Positions 15,301 to 24,473 of a DNA stretch of 34,714 nucleotides are shown here, in pieces. The notes beneath the pieces were generated by a model. It saw only the letters and a list, made by a program, of their open reading frames with translations, was not told the origin of the DNA and ran no database searches. The DNA is from Planctomycetota bacterium (lineage in GTDB: Bacteria; Planctomycetota; J058), in the NCBI GenBank assembly GCA_003695705.1, contig RFHU01000015.1, forward strand, positions 1 through 34,714. Direction: 5' to 3'. A program made the translations under genes and the position numbers. Numbering within the stretch: position 1 is the stretch's first letter; each line of letters starts with the position of its first letter.

Positions 15301-16026
15301 GCCGTAGCGCGTCTGCGAGCGGTCGAGGAGCGCGGCGAGGGAACGGTTCACCCACAGCTTGGCCGAGGGGCCCCGGTAGACCAAGAAGCCCTCCCGCGCC
15401 TCCTCGAACCGCACGTGGGTCACCGCGTAGACGACCTGGCCCGACCCCGAGAGAAGCCCTTCGGTGTCGATGGAGGCGCCGAACGGCCGCCGAGTCGCGA
15501 CGTGCCAGCGCGCAGCACCTCGTCGGCGCGGGTAGCGAGCGTCGCGCGCGAAGCGCTCGGCAACCACGTCGGCCTCGGGGGGGAAGGGGTCACGAAGGGC
15601 GGCCGCGGTCGCCGTGCCGAAGGGACCGCACACCAGGAAGCCGTCGAGGAAGCCGCGTTCGCTCAACAGGCTGCGGGCGCGCTCCGACCGCCCCGCGTTC
15701 CAGTGCAAGGCGGCCAGGGCGCTGCGCAGCAGGTCGCCGTTCCAGTGTACGCGGGCCGCGGCGAGCGCTTCGGCGAGGGCTTCGGCCGCACGCTCGTGGG
15801 CGCCGGGCACCAGGCTCCACACCTCGCGGAGCTCGGCCAGGTAGACGGTGAGGCCCGGATCGAGCGGTCGGCTGCGGATGCGCTCCAGCAACACCTCGAG
15901 CTGGTCGCGCGGGTCGCCGGCATCCATCGCCGGATGCGCGAAGATCGGCTCGTCGGCGGCCGCGGCTCCGCGGGCGAAGGCGGTGCAGCCCGAGAGGACC
16001 GTCGCGAACAGGAGGGCGCGGCTCAC
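12376..16026 (-). CDS. DUF3857/transglutaminase-like lipoprotein lacking the catalytic Cys
   Basis: The 1216-residue exported protein begins with a lipoprotein signal (FATVLSGC, Cys14). A jelly-roll-like carbohydrate-binding type region comes next (about 120-290; GFLVCGPFGT to RAGWNRIALKV), then tetratricopeptide-type helical repeats (about 330-660). A DUF3857 domain (LLDLQVSKIYPDTSQVHVVH onward) and a degenerate transglutaminase-like domain follow. Where the upstream paralogue has FGDCKDKATLI, this protein has ARAGSKTALF (Ser901), and the His/Asp partners are also not evident. It is therefore probably a non-catalytic paralogue. GTG 16026 overlaps the stop of the upstream paralogue by 4 bases (GTGA), implying coupling and perhaps a complex. 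Outer-membrane or periplasmic location is inferred from the signal. Confidence 0.85.
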   Translation of the reverse strand: MSRALLFATVLSGCTAFARGAAAADEPIFAHPAMDAGDPRDQLEVLLERIRSRPLDPGLTVYLAELREVWSLVPGAHERAAEALAEALAAARVHWNGDLLRSALAALHWNAGRSERARSLLSERGFLDGFLVCGPFGTATAAALRDPFPPEADVVAERFARDARYPRRRGAARWHVATRRPFGASIDTEGLLSGSGQVVYAVTHVRFEEAREGFLVYRGPSAKLWVNRSLAALLDRSQTRYGRSLRVPVRLRAGWNRIALKVAGGAPTAFSLRLCDRAGAPLHPLEHTVDPRPVPVASEAEPRAPYPSWCLWRLAREHPPQRRALYAWALMIDGLDAEAAAVLEDLGRSEPSVAAEPWFQLLFATAIERVDHLPRAVRRDRARRASERALERAPRSVRARQRLARYLAEDGKVPEAASLLEAILEDHPADVRSRLQLVELLERQNWTLEAEQALAPLAGGAFAEATDVLRARIRLLQRLGRWRAAQALREELLRREPGQTWVLAERARHALAAGNAEAARAAEEEYARRSFLDPADAADRRARACAASGERAGELAALRAAAEARPWDVERRLRLARRLAEEAADPTARDEAKALLDGVLAERPGLHAVRALRNALAGTEDRFWEEWVPPLDEVLSGAPDRSHWPKASTVCLLDLQVSKIYPDTSQVHVVHQVWRILDEAGVERYGSRPRVGELLELRTIAPTGEVLEPIRAGRGPFQMPGLAPGAVVEHAFKTRSGPASFPFHSGPFYFQDPDLTEPFWLSRWVLIVHKDAPVTLLERNMNRPGIRKHQEVRGDWAITVYEARNQPRIQPEPNMPGRDEILPWVKVVERRRLEDLGAFYRSRAAGPAAKPSVARKAAELTFGLGSDLEKARALYAFCQEHVKSQEGSSDPAGILAARAGSKTALFLALLAAAEVPHHLLLAAPQPGDAVDWEQPEVSVFRVPVVRLEPAGQEPVYLFPQAHRLAPFGSLPRALWNAPAYVCDVEGGALDVVPGKALGSLRHRGLRVFRLRGDGSARVRVRKVLPGLGFYRLKEVFGALPERRIRGWFAQQAARVAPGARLLSWALPHREEPEVPLSVEFELEAEGFLSVRPDGRVELRRALEPTHLKPRFAAQLQRRFPLLLTDPAGVGAQLRDEVRVELGPFACPRPPRGVTLQTRFGHFSLDCRLEGSLLRIERSLLLRPGRIAPADYGDFRAFLDAIDRAERTPIVLERRER

Positions 16027-19000
16027 TGGTCGCCTCCTTCGCTCCGGAGGACCGGACGCTCGGCTTCCGCGCGCTCGATGTCGCGCAAGAAGTCGCGAAA
16101 CGCGGGGTAGTCCCGCGTCGCCACGCGGGGCGCGGTGAAGTGGAGGCGCCGGCGCAGTCGCACCCGCGCGCCTTCTTGGACGTATTCCAGCTCGTAGCGG
16201 CCGAAGGAGCGTTCCAGCCGCAGCGGCGGGGGCAGGCGCTCGACCCGGAGGTTGGGCGGCAGCTCGTAGACCACCTCTTCTTCCACCCCGCTGGGGACGC
16301 CCAGGATCACGTCGAAGCGTCGCTCGCCGTCCGCGGCCAGGCTGGAGAGGGACTGGCCCCGCAGGGTGACCGCGTCGAACAGCCAACTGCGGAGGGGACG
16401 CAGCTCCAGCGCGCCGTCCGGGCGTTCGCGGAGCACCTTGGGCAGGGAAACCTCGAGCTCCACCCGGACGGGTTCGCGCAGGTCGTCGAGGTCGCTGGTG
16501 CGCACGGCCTTCACCCGAGCGCCCGTGAAGCGGCGTCCGTACTGCGGACCCAGGCTTTCCTTACGCAGCCCTTCGCGCGCGAGCAGGTCGCGAAGGACGA
16601 CCCCGTAGCGCCCCGTGCCGCGGATGGTGCTCCGCAGCTCGGCGGCGCCCGCGGGCGTCAGGGCGAGGCGATGTTCTTCGAAGACGGCGTTCTCTTCGGA
16701 CTTCGGGTAGGGGATCCTGCGGAGCAGGGCCCCTTGCGGAGTGACCACCACCGCCTGAGCCCCGTAGTCCATCGACGGCAGGGTCCCGTAGGGGTGGTGC
16801 TCTGCGGTCCCGTCGAGGAATCGGCCTGGCTTCTTGCGGTCTCCCTCCAGGTCCACCCAGCTGATGCAGTGGTTGAAGTGGCTGATGAGGGGGAGGCGGA
16901 GGTCCTCGCGTCCTCGCCGTTCCTCCCCGAAGATCAGCACCGGCCAGGCCTCGATGCCCGCGACGCGGAGCATGGTGCCGATGAGGGTCGCCTTGTCCTT
17001 GCAGTCGCCGAACTTGCGCGCATAGATCTTCGTGGCGTTGTAGGGCTTGAAGCCGTGGACGCCGAATTCCCAGGAGGCGTTGTAGCGGATGTCGGTCACC
17101 ACGTACTCGTAGATGCGGCGCACCTTCTCCTCGCGTGTTTCCGCGCCGCGGAGGAGTTCTTCGACCTTCTTGCGGATGGCTGGGTCGGCCTCGTGCTGGG
17201 CTGCGACCAAGCCCCAGTACCAGCGGGCGAAAGCGTCCCAATCGGCGAAGGTCGACACCTGCACCTGCGGGACGACTTCCTTCGCCCAGGGCATGTTCGG
17301 TTCTCCGTCGAGGGGGGGGACGTTCGCTCGCTCGAAGACGTAGACGGTTCGGTCGTCCTCTTCGCGGCGGTCTCGCCGCAGCGCGCCGGAGAAGCCGGGC
17401 GTGTGGAAGTTCAACTGCTTGTCGCGCGGTGCGATGACGACGAAGCGCATCCGGTCGATGCGCGCGTCCTCTTGGAAGCGCACGATCTTTCCGAAGTAGT
17501 CGCCGAAGAAGCCCTGCTCGAGGTCGTCCACGCGGTAGCGCACCGCGAGCACGTCTCCGGGGGTGAGCGGCGGAAAGGCGAGGGAGGTTTGGAGGCGGCT
17601 GGTGAATTCGCCGGTCGTGCCCCGACGCGCTCGGCCCACCGGGACCTCCTCGACGCGTCCGTCCGGGTGGAAGAGGCGCGCGCGCTGGAACTCGAGCTGC
17701 TGGTCGCTCTGGTAGGCCACGGGATAGCGCCGCATGCTCCGTGCGCCGGGTTCGTTCTCGACGCGGACCACCTCCTGCACGAATTCGCTCTTCGTGCCGT
17801 TCGGATGTAGGCGGACCACGATCTGCCGAAACAGGACGCGCCGCGGGCGGCGCGCGTCGAGGGGGACTGCCTTCGCGTTGGCGGCGAGCGGCGCGGGGTC
17901 CAAGGCCCACGCGTCCTCGAAGGGCGCGCGCCGAACGCGGCGCCCGCGGTGGCGGTAGTCGAGGTACTTGCGCAGGGAGACCCGGTTCGGGTCCAGGGCG
18001 AGCGCTTCCTGGTAGAGCGCGTCGGCCCGTGCCGGCTCTCCACGGCGGTCGGCGTTTCGCGCCAGCAATTCGAGCAGGTCTGCGTCTTGCGGTGCGACCG
18101 CGAGCGCGCCCTGCAGGACCTCTGCGGCCTCCTCGTAGCGCTCGAGGCGCTCCAGATGCGCGGCCAGGGCGGTCCGCAGTTCCAGGGAGAAGGGGCTGAG
18201 CGTCACCGCCTGCCTGCGCAGGTCCAAGGCCCGCTCGTCTCGTCCCGCGCGCTCCTCGAGGTCGGCGAGGGCTGCGATGCGGTCGACCCGCGTCCGGTCG
18301 TTTTCCAGCAGTTCTTCGAGGAGCGCTCGCTGCGCGCGTACGTCTCCGCGGGAGCGTGCGCTCGCGAGCTGTCGTTCGAGGAGCACTTCGTCGACTCGGC
18401 CGCGCTCGTGGCGGGCCACTGCCTCGCGCATTCGGCGGATCCTGCGCGCGATGGCCGCGCGGACCAGCGGGCGCAGGCCACGCCAGGCGTCGATGTCCAA
18501 CAGGATGAGGGCCGCGTCCACCCAGCCTTCGTCCTCCGAGGCGATGGGCGCGACGAGGCGTCGGGCGCGATCCAGGTTGCCCAGGCGGTTGGCGTAGTAG
18601 CTGGCCAGGAGGACGCGGGCGCGCTGGTTGTCCGGATCGGCGGCCAGGGCCGCTTCGAGGCAGGCACGGCGGGCGTTGTCCTCGCGGTTTACGCTGAACT
18701 CCTCGTCGGCCTCGAGCGCGCGGCTCAGCCACACTTGCACGAAGCTGCGCGCGCGTCGCTCCTCCGGTCGAGGGCTGAGCGCCCAGGCGCGCTCGAGAGC
18801 GTCTCGGTCGGGGTGCTCGTCCCGAGAGTGGGACTGGCCGATCCAGTGCAGGAGTCCCAGGTGGAACCAGTTCCGCCAGGAATTCGGGTCGCGACGCGCC
18901 TCGGCGGAGGCCAGCGCGCGCGGCCCGCGGTCCACTTCGCAGTCTTCGACGCCGTGCGGGGTCTCGGGGGCCCGGGCGATTTCGTCCGAGTTCGCGGCGC

Positions 19001-20051
19001 GCACTCCGGCCGCCGGTCCTCCGGAGGGGTCGGTCACCCGGAGCGAGAAGCGCCAGGGTCCGGTTTGGTCGCATACCTCGAGGAGAACGCGGTTCCACCC
19101 CGGGGCGAGGACCACCCCCACGACGTCTTGGTCGCTCCGGTGCGGACGACGCACCTCCCGGCGGAGGACCTGCTCGCCGTTCACCCACACCTTGAGGGCC
19201 TCGTCGGAGCCGAGGCGCAGGGCCACGGGAATTCGCCGCTCGGCGTGCAGGTAGGTGAGCGCGTAGGCCGCCGCCTGGTCGTTGGGGCGTAGGCAGGCGT
19301 CCAGATCGATCACGCCTCCCGGCGGGTCCTCCACCGCCTGCGGCCGCCAAGCCACCTCGTGCTTCTTGCCCGGGTAGCGGGCGTCTCGGGAGAAGGCTTC
19401 GCGAACGGGAGGGTCCTCGCGATCGAAGCCGGTTCCCCGTTCGTTGTCGAAGGGGCCGATGAGCTCGAAGGCGGTGACGTAGCCCAGGGCGTGCTCGTCG
19501 GCGCGGGCGAGCGCGGGCCGTCCCAGCGCGCGGAGGGCCGCCGCGCGTCGGCGGAGGGCCGCGGCGCGCGCCGCGGGCCCCACTCCCGGCGCCTCCACGA
19601 GCAGCGTGGCGCCGTCGACGACGTCCAGAGGGCTGCCCACGTCGGCGGCGAGGACGGTCAGTTCGTGCAAGAGGACCTCGGCCCACACGGCTTCGCGGCC
19701 TTCGAGGTCGACGGCGTCCGCGGTGTTCGCCAGGAGCTCCAGTGCTTCCAAGACCCCGCGCAAGGCGCGGGCCGGGTGGCCGCGGCAGGCGTCTCCGAAC
19801 ACCCGGTCCTCGAGGCCTTCCAGAGCAGGCAGGCGCAGCCGTCCCCCCTCGCCGCGGAGTGCGGCGACGGCACGCCTCGCCAAGCGCACTTCCCAGCCGG
19901 AGCAGTCGAGGACCAGCGCGTCCTCTTCCTCGGCGCGCAGCTCTCCCCGCAGCGGCGCTCCAGCGAACAGGACGGCTTCGACTTCAGCGGCGGCTCCGAG
20001 CTGGGCCAAGGCGAGGAAGGAGGCCGCGGCAAAGGCGAGGGACGATCTCAT
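16023..20051 (-). CDS. DUF3857/transglutaminase-like exported protein with TPR repeats
   Basis: The 1342-residue protein has a signal peptide (about 1-20), then a region like carbohydrate-binding jelly rolls (about 200-370; AFELIGPFDN, KVWVNGEQVL, APGWNRVLLEV). Tetratricopeptide-type repeats follow (about 410-690), then a DUF3857 domain (about 720-930) and a transglutaminase core with FGDCKDKATLI (Cys1017), HFNHC (His1061) and FLDGT (Asp1080), a complete candidate triad. Such proteins are common in Planctomycetota and Bacteroidota and are thought to be periplasmic peptidases or crosslinking enzymes, but reactions are unproven. ATG 20051 has GGGAG 5 bases upstream. It heads the pair with the catalytically degenerate paralogue. 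Confidence 0.88.
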   Translation of the reverse strand: MRSSLAFAAASFLALAQLGAAAEVEAVLFAGAPLRGELRAEEEDALVLDCSGWEVRLARRAVAALRGEGGRLRLPALEGLEDRVFGDACRGHPARALRGVLEALELLANTADAVDLEGREAVWAEVLLHELTVLAADVGSPLDVVDGATLLVEAPGVGPAARAAALRRRAAALRALGRPALARADEHALGYVTAFELIGPFDNERGTGFDREDPPVREAFSRDARYPGKKHEVAWRPQAVEDPPGGVIDLDACLRPNDQAAAYALTYLHAERRIPVALRLGSDEALKVWVNGEQVLRREVRRPHRSDQDVVGVVLAPGWNRVLLEVCDQTGPWRFSLRVTDPSGGPAAGVRAANSDEIARAPETPHGVEDCEVDRGPRALASAEARRDPNSWRNWFHLGLLHWIGQSHSRDEHPDRDALERAWALSPRPEERRARSFVQVWLSRALEADEEFSVNREDNARRACLEAALAADPDNQRARVLLASYYANRLGNLDRARRLVAPIASEDEGWVDAALILLDIDAWRGLRPLVRAAIARRIRRMREAVARHERGRVDEVLLERQLASARSRGDVRAQRALLEELLENDRTRVDRIAALADLEERAGRDERALDLRRQAVTLSPFSLELRTALAAHLERLERYEEAAEVLQGALAVAPQDADLLELLARNADRRGEPARADALYQEALALDPNRVSLRKYLDYRHRGRRVRRAPFEDAWALDPAPLAANAKAVPLDARRPRRVLFRQIVVRLHPNGTKSEFVQEVVRVENEPGARSMRRYPVAYQSDQQLEFQRARLFHPDGRVEEVPVGRARRGTTGEFTSRLQTSLAFPPLTPGDVLAVRYRVDDLEQGFFGDYFGKIVRFQEDARIDRMRFVVIAPRDKQLNFHTPGFSGALRRDRREEDDRTVYVFERANVPPLDGEPNMPWAKEVVPQVQVSTFADWDAFARWYWGLVAAQHEADPAIRKKVEELLRGAETREEKVRRIYEYVVTDIRYNASWEFGVHGFKPYNATKIYARKFGDCKDKATLIGTMLRVAGIEAWPVLIFGEERRGREDLRLPLISHFNHCISWVDLEGDRKKPGRFLDGTAEHHPYGTLPSMDYGAQAVVVTPQGALLRRIPYPKSEENAVFEEHRLALTPAGAAELRSTIRGTGRYGVVLRDLLAREGLRKESLGPQYGRRFTGARVKAVRTSDLDDLREPVRVELEVSLPKVLRERPDGALELRPLRSWLFDAVTLRGQSLSSLAADGERRFDVILGVPSGVEEEVVYELPPNLRVERLPPPLRLERSFGRYELEYVQEGARVRLRRRLHFTAPRVATRDYPAFRDFLRDIERAEAERPVLRSEGGDQ

Positions 20052-20116
20052 GGGAACTCCCGGACGGTGCGCGTCGGAGTGTGGATCGGGTGGTGGGCGC
20101 GGACCCGGGAGGCGCC

Positions 20117-21358
20117 TCAACGACTCCGCAGGAGGTGTGCGTCGGCCCAATCCGCGCGGCCGAGGACGTGCAGGGAGACGGGGTCGAAGTCGGCGACGAG
20201 GGTCAGGGATCGCTTGCCGCGGACGTCGATGGCCAGCCGGGTGGGCTCGTCACCCTTGCGCTTGACCAATCCGGTGGGCAGTTCCTTGGCCGGTTTCCCG
20301 TCGAGGAGGACCTGAAAGACCACCGCCCCGAAACCGGGTTCTCCCAAGGTTCGCGTCGAATCGTCGAGCCCGACCACGGCACGGAAGGAGTCGTAGTTTC
20401 CGTCGAGGGCGTAGGTCAACGCACAGTAGGAGTGCACGCCCAGCCCCTTCTCGTAGCGCTTCCCGCCCAGCCGCAGGGGACCTCCCGTGACGCTGGCGTC
20501 GCGCTTGTAGCCCCACACCGAGACCTCGTAGGTGTATTCCGGCGGAAAGCGCTGCTCGACCTTGACCGGTTCGAGGTCCGAGAGGTAGACGAAGCGCCCG
20601 CCGCGCACGACGAGTTCGGCGAGCTTGGTCTCGGGGACGGCCAGCGGTTCCGAGCCGGCGAGCGGATGGCGCAGGCGCAGGGTCCCCTCGCGGAAGTCGA
20701 CGAGCTCCGCCGTGAGCGACGAGCCATCGATGAGCCGCGCGACCACGTGGACGCCTTGGGGGGGCGGGGGAGGGTCGTCGAGGGGGGCGATGGAGACGAG
20801 CTCGACCTTCGCGAGGTCGAGGGACATTTCTCCGAGGCGAGAGCCCCCCTCGACGTCGGTGTCGAGGACGACCCGCACTCCGTCGATGGCGCTCAGGCTG
20901 CCCTTGACCGTGCCGCCGTTGCGGAGGCGCACCCAGTCCACGGCGTTTTCCGTGGCGAGCTCGGCCATCAAGGCGCGCTCGCGTTCGGGGTCGACCGCCG
21001 GGAAGACGGCGCGCAAGAGGTCCAAGGGGACCCGGCGGCGTCCCAAAGCCCCCCCGTGGATGCCCACCGCCTCGTCGTCGCCCCCCTCGATGTTCGCGCG
21101 CAGGACGTCTCCGCCTGCGAGGAGGAGCTTGGCGGCTCCGCTCTCCCGCTTGACCGCACGGAAACGAATCGACTTCACCGACTCGAGGGGGAGGCTCCGC
21201 CGCCGCGTGCTGACGACCAACCGTCCGCGCTCGGGCGCGATGCGCACCACCTGGTCTTGCAGTTCGCCCCCTAAGGTCTCGATCTCGGCGGCGCCGACCG
21301 CGCCGCTCCAGAGCAGGGAAAGGCCGGCGAGGGTCAGGAAGGGCCGGGAATGGGACAT
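20117..21358 (-). CDS. Secreted protein with C-terminal NPCBM/NEW2 domain
   Basis: The 413-residue product has a signal peptide (MSHSRPFLTLAGLSLLWSGAVGA, cleavage near 23). Two or three small beta-rich segments resembling each other follow (QDQVVRIAPERGRLVV, GTVKGSLSAIDGVRVVL, GSSLTAELVDFREGTLRL). From about 270 there is an NPCBM domain: LGGKRYEKGLGVHSYCALTYALDG, FRAVVGLDDS, VVFQVLLDGK and a closing DWADAHL. NPCBM modules bind polysaccharides. ATG 21358 has GGAGA 7 bases upstream. It lies 65 bases upstream of the transglutaminase pair in the same direction and may share its transcript. The repeated beta segments are also found in other planctomycete NPCBM proteins. Confidence 0.85.
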   Translation of the reverse strand: MSHSRPFLTLAGLSLLWSGAVGAAEIETLGGELQDQVVRIAPERGRLVVSTRRRSLPLESVKSIRFRAVKRESGAAKLLLAGGDVLRANIEGGDDEAVGIHGGALGRRRVPLDLLRAVFPAVDPERERALMAELATENAVDWVRLRNGGTVKGSLSAIDGVRVVLDTDVEGGSRLGEMSLDLAKVELVSIAPLDDPPPPPQGVHVVARLIDGSSLTAELVDFREGTLRLRHPLAGSEPLAVPETKLAELVVRGGRFVYLSDLEPVKVEQRFPPEYTYEVSVWGYKRDASVTGGPLRLGGKRYEKGLGVHSYCALTYALDGNYDSFRAVVGLDDSTRTLGEPGFGAVVFQVLLDGKPAKELPTGLVKRKGDEPTRLAIDVRGKRSLTLVADFDPVSLHVLGRADWADAHLLRSR

Positions 21359-21655
21359 GCTGGCTCTCCGCGGGACCGCGCGCTTCGACGGCGAGGGGCC
21401 GACGCGGCGACCCCGCCGCGCGCGTGGGACGCATCCTACCCCACCCGCGCGTCCCGGTCCGCGCGGGTGGGCGCGCGTCCGCCGTCCTTCGGGAACCCCC
21501 TGCGCAGTGGAGGCTGCGGGCGGCGCCGCGGCCGCTCCCCGCGGAGCCGTGCTCTCTGGGGAGACGGTCGACGGGCGGGTGCGGGGTTGCGGCTGCGCCC
21601 TCCCCTCGCGCGCGTCGCCCCGCGTCGTGCCCTGCACGGACTCCGCGAGCTGCTT

Positions 21656-22465
21656 CTACGGCCAGCGCAGGGCGGGCCGGCGTTCGCGTTCGATGCCCAC
21701 CACCTCGGTCGTGTTCCGCAGCGGTTCCATGCGCACCGCGCGCAGCCGGCCGCGCCCTCCGAAGCCGAAGGGCCGCAGGGCCTTCACCACGGGGTGCTCG
21801 GTGTCCCAGTAGGTGTCTCCGTTCGAGTAGGTGAAGCGCAGGGTCCGCACCGCCTCGTCTCCGACGTCCACCAGGTCGGGCTCGGGCATGCGTTCCAGCT
21901 CGCAAGGGCCCTGCGCTGGATCGTCCACCTTGAGCAGGACGTCCTGCAGTTCGCCTTCGCGCCCGAACCAGGAGGCGATCCCTTCCTGGACGACCTTGCG
22001 GGCGGCGAACACGCCGATGGCGATGGTCAGTTCCTCATCGACCCCGTCCGACGCCTCCGCGCTCGCCGCGGCCGGTGTGGGGACCTCGACCTCCCGCCCC
22101 ACGGAGCCGGGCTCGCCCAGCAGCGCGCGCAGGATCCTCCCGTCGCGCTTGCGCACCAGGAGGCCCATCACCTTCCCCGCGTAGATGGGCTCCTCGAGTT
22201 CGACCTGCCAGGCGGTCGCGTCCTCGCCGACGACGGAGATGCGCGAGCGATGGTCGTAGCCCGGCCCGTGCGAGCGCACCTCGACCGAGTAGCCAGGGCG
22301 CGCCGCCCCGAGGCGCAAGTGGGTCCCGGGCGCGCGCACGTATTCGACCGGATCTCGGACCTTCGCGCGCGGCGTGGGCTCGGAGGCCGGGGAGTTGGAG
22401 GCAGGTGCAGTGCAGGCGGCGAGAGCGAACAGCGGAACGAGGGCTGCGAGGGTGCGCGGACTCAC
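21656..22465 (-). CDS. Lipoprotein of unknown function
   Basis: The 269-residue protein starts with a convincing lipoprotein signal (LVPLFALAAC, Cys15). The mature protein has a Pro/Ser/Ala-rich spacer, then a predicted beta-rich domain with repeated aromatic-charged strands (GYSVEVRSHGPGYDH, TAWQVELEEPIYAG, TLRFTYSNGDTYWDTEHPVV). GTG 22465 is chosen because GGAGG lies about 10 bases upstream and the signal begins immediately after it. The open frame continues upstream without a plausible product. It is in the middle of the minus-strand train of exported proteins, about 300 bases upstream of the NPCBM gene. I do not recognise a family. Confidence 0.72.
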   Translation of the reverse strand: MSPRTLAALVPLFALAACTAPASNSPASEPTPRAKVRDPVEYVRAPGTHLRLGAARPGYSVEVRSHGPGYDHRSRISVVGEDATAWQVELEEPIYAGKVMGLLVRKRDGRILRALLGEPGSVGREVEVPTPAAASAEASDGVDEELTIAIGVFAARKVVQEGIASWFGREGELQDVLLKVDDPAQGPCELERMPEPDLVDVGDEAVRTLRFTYSNGDTYWDTEHPVVKALRPFGFGGRGRLRAVRMEPLRNTTEVVGIERERRPALRWP

Positions 22466-22812
22466 GGGCGAGGCTCCTCCGGCGGTCCGCCCGGCGAGGC
22501 CCCGTGCGCGCGCTTCGTCGTCCGCGACCCCTGCGGTCGCAGAACGAGAAGCGCTGCGCGCGCGGGCTCCTCCGGCGGTTGCCGAGGGGGATCCTACGCG
22601 GAAGGGGGAGCCCGCGCGAAGGTCCGAGGTGCCCGGCGCAGGGGTCCGCGGACCCGGCCGCGCGGGCCGCCGCGGGGATCCGGAACGCCCCCTGCGCCCG
22701 TCGCGAAGCGAGGCTTCCCGGTCCCCCTCGCGTCCCGCAGGGACCTCGCCGCCGGCCTGCGCAGCGTTGGGGGGCCGCCGAGCCCACCGCGCGTCGCGGA
22801 GGGATCGCTCGC
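22466..22812. other. 347-base gap with a nested inverted repeat
   Basis: No gene is supported here. The gap separates the HEAT-repeat gene from the lipoprotein gene on the minus strand and must carry the latter's promoter or leader. The only structure seen is a nested hairpin: outer arms 22501-22516 and 22548-22566 (imperfect, CGCGC-rich) around a perfect inner stem GCGACC (22524-22529)/GGTCGC (22535-22540) with a 5-base loop. It may be a terminator for the HEAT-repeat gene or a structured leader. Confidence 0.35.
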
Positions 22813-24417
22813 TCAGTCGGCGAAGGATCCGGCCGGGGGATGGGCCGTCCGGAGGCGCTCCTCGAGTCCGAGCAGCGCGGCGGCGGCAGCGAGGTCGGCG
22901 TGGCCCCTCGGTCGCGCGATGGCCGCCAGGAGGAGGGGCCGCTCCTCGACGCTTGCCGAGGAGCGAAGGGCGCGGGCGCCCTGCCAGCGCAGGCGCGGGT
23001 CGTCGCTCGCCGCGAGAACGCGGGCCAAGGAGCGGGCGCGTTCGTCCGTCGCCGCGACGTCGCCGAGCGCGCACGCGACCGCGAGGCGAGTCTCGGGGCG
23101 GCCGAGTGCGTCGCCGAGGGCCGCCCACCCGCGCGCGCCGCCGCGGGCGGCGAGGAGGGACGCGACGGGGTCGGCCAGCGCCGGGTCGCGCGCGGCCAGG
23201 AGTTCCACCAACTCGTCGGTGCTCCAGGCGCGGCGGGCGTCGCGCGCAGCGAAGGCCAGGCGGCGGATGGCCGCGTCCCCTTGCCGGAGTCCCCGCCGAA
23301 GGCTGCGTTTCACGAGCCCTCGGTTGCCGCCGGCGAGGATGGCCTCGAAGGCAGCCCGACGCACATCCGCGGCGGGATCCGCCCAGGCGAGGCGCTCGAG
23401 GCGGTCGCCCCAGCGGCGAGCGCCGGGGCCGCGCAGCCCGCGGGTCGCCAGCAGCCGGTGCGCGGGGTCGGGATGCACGAGGTCGCTGGCGAGGGCTTCT
23501 TCGAGCGCGGGAGAAAGGGCGCGGTGCGCTTCGAGGGCTCGCCCAAAGGGCGCGAGGTCGGGAGGGTGGGGCGCGGCCTCGCGCCACGCAGCGAGGGCCA
23601 GCGAAGGATCCTCACCCAAGAGCGCCTCCGCGGCGGCCAGGATCAGCGCGTCGTCGCCGCTGCGCAGCGCGCGGCGGAGGGATCGTTCGAGTTCGGGGGA
23701 GAAGCCGTGGGTCGACAGGGCCGCCGCGAGCTCTGCCGCGGCCAGGCGCACTTCGCCCGCGGGGTCGGAGAGCGCTTCCTGCGCCAGGGCAGCAGCCCGC
23801 GCGCGCGAGGGCGGATCCTCCGCCCACCCGGGCGCCCGCGCGGCGAGGAGCTCGAGCGCCTTCCAGCGGACGCGGGGGCTCGGGTCGCGACCTGCAGCGA
23901 GCAGGGAGCGGAACCACTCGCCCTCTGCGCGCTCTGCGAGGGCGGCGAGCGCAGCCGCTCGTAGCCGCGGGTCGGGGTCGGCGCAGGCCCGTCGAAGGCG
24001 CGCTTCGGCGGCGGAGGCGGGGGCCATGGACAGAGCGCGGACCGCGTAGACGCGCCGCGCGGGGTCCGCGTCGGCGAGGGCGATGTCCAAGGTGCGTGCC
24101 GCGAGCCTGCGCAGGAGCGCGGGGTGGGGGCGTCCGGTGAGGCGCTGGAGCCGGGCGAGTTCGCGGGCGGCCTCGTCGCTCCAGCCCGCCGAGAGGCTCG
24201 CGTAGAAGGCGACGCGACCGAGCGCAATCCGCTCCTCGAGGGGGCGCTCTTCGGCGGCTGCACGCCGCGCCGTGGAGAGGGCCATTCCGGGGTCGCCGCG
24301 CCGCAACAGATGTTGGGCGTCCTCGAGGGTCGGAGCCCCGCCGCAGCCCGATGCAGCCAGGGCGGCGAAGAGGAACGGCCAGCGTGTCGATCGACGGCGA
24401 CGCATCGATGCGAGCAT
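22813..24417 (-). CDS. HEAT-repeat lipoprotein
   Basis: The roughly 534-residue product begins with a basic stretch and lipoprotein signal (WPFLFAALAASGC). The rest is alanine/leucine-rich with many HEAT-type helical pairs, for example ADPARRVYAVRALSMA, DPDPRLRAAALAALA, DPSPRVRWKALELLA and DPAADVRRAAFEAILAG, each having the Asp-Pro turn and the conserved Arg and Val. HEAT solenoids are protein-binding scaffolds. The start is uncertain: ATG 24417 and ATG 24405 both precede the signal closely and neither has a strong ribosome binding site; GTG 24462 is also in frame. It lies 56 bases downstream of the DUF1573 gene, so it is probably in the same operon. Partner unknown. Confidence 0.8.
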   Translation of the reverse strand: MLASMRRRRSTRWPFLFAALAASGCGGAPTLEDAQHLLRRGDPGMALSTARRAAAEERPLEERIALGRVAFYASLSAGWSDEAARELARLQRLTGRPHPALLRRLAARTLDIALADADPARRVYAVRALSMAPASAAEARLRRACADPDPRLRAAALAALAERAEGEWFRSLLAAGRDPSPRVRWKALELLAARAPGWAEDPPSRARAAALAQEALSDPAGEVRLAAAELAAALSTHGFSPELERSLRRALRSGDDALILAAAEALLGEDPSLALAAWREAAPHPPDLAPFGRALEAHRALSPALEEALASDLVHPDPAHRLLATRGLRGPGARRWGDRLERLAWADPAADVRRAAFEAILAGGNRGLVKRSLRRGLRQGDAAIRRLAFAARDARRAWSTDELVELLAARDPALADPVASLLAARGGARGWAALGDALGRPETRLAVACALGDVAATDERARSLARVLAASDDPRLRWQGARALRSSASVEERPLLLAAIARPRGHADLAAAAALLGLEERLRTAHPPAGSFAD

Positions 24418-24473
24418 GGCAGCGGCGCGGCTTCCGGTAAAGGCGCGACCGCGGCAAGGCACGGTCCGGGCGA

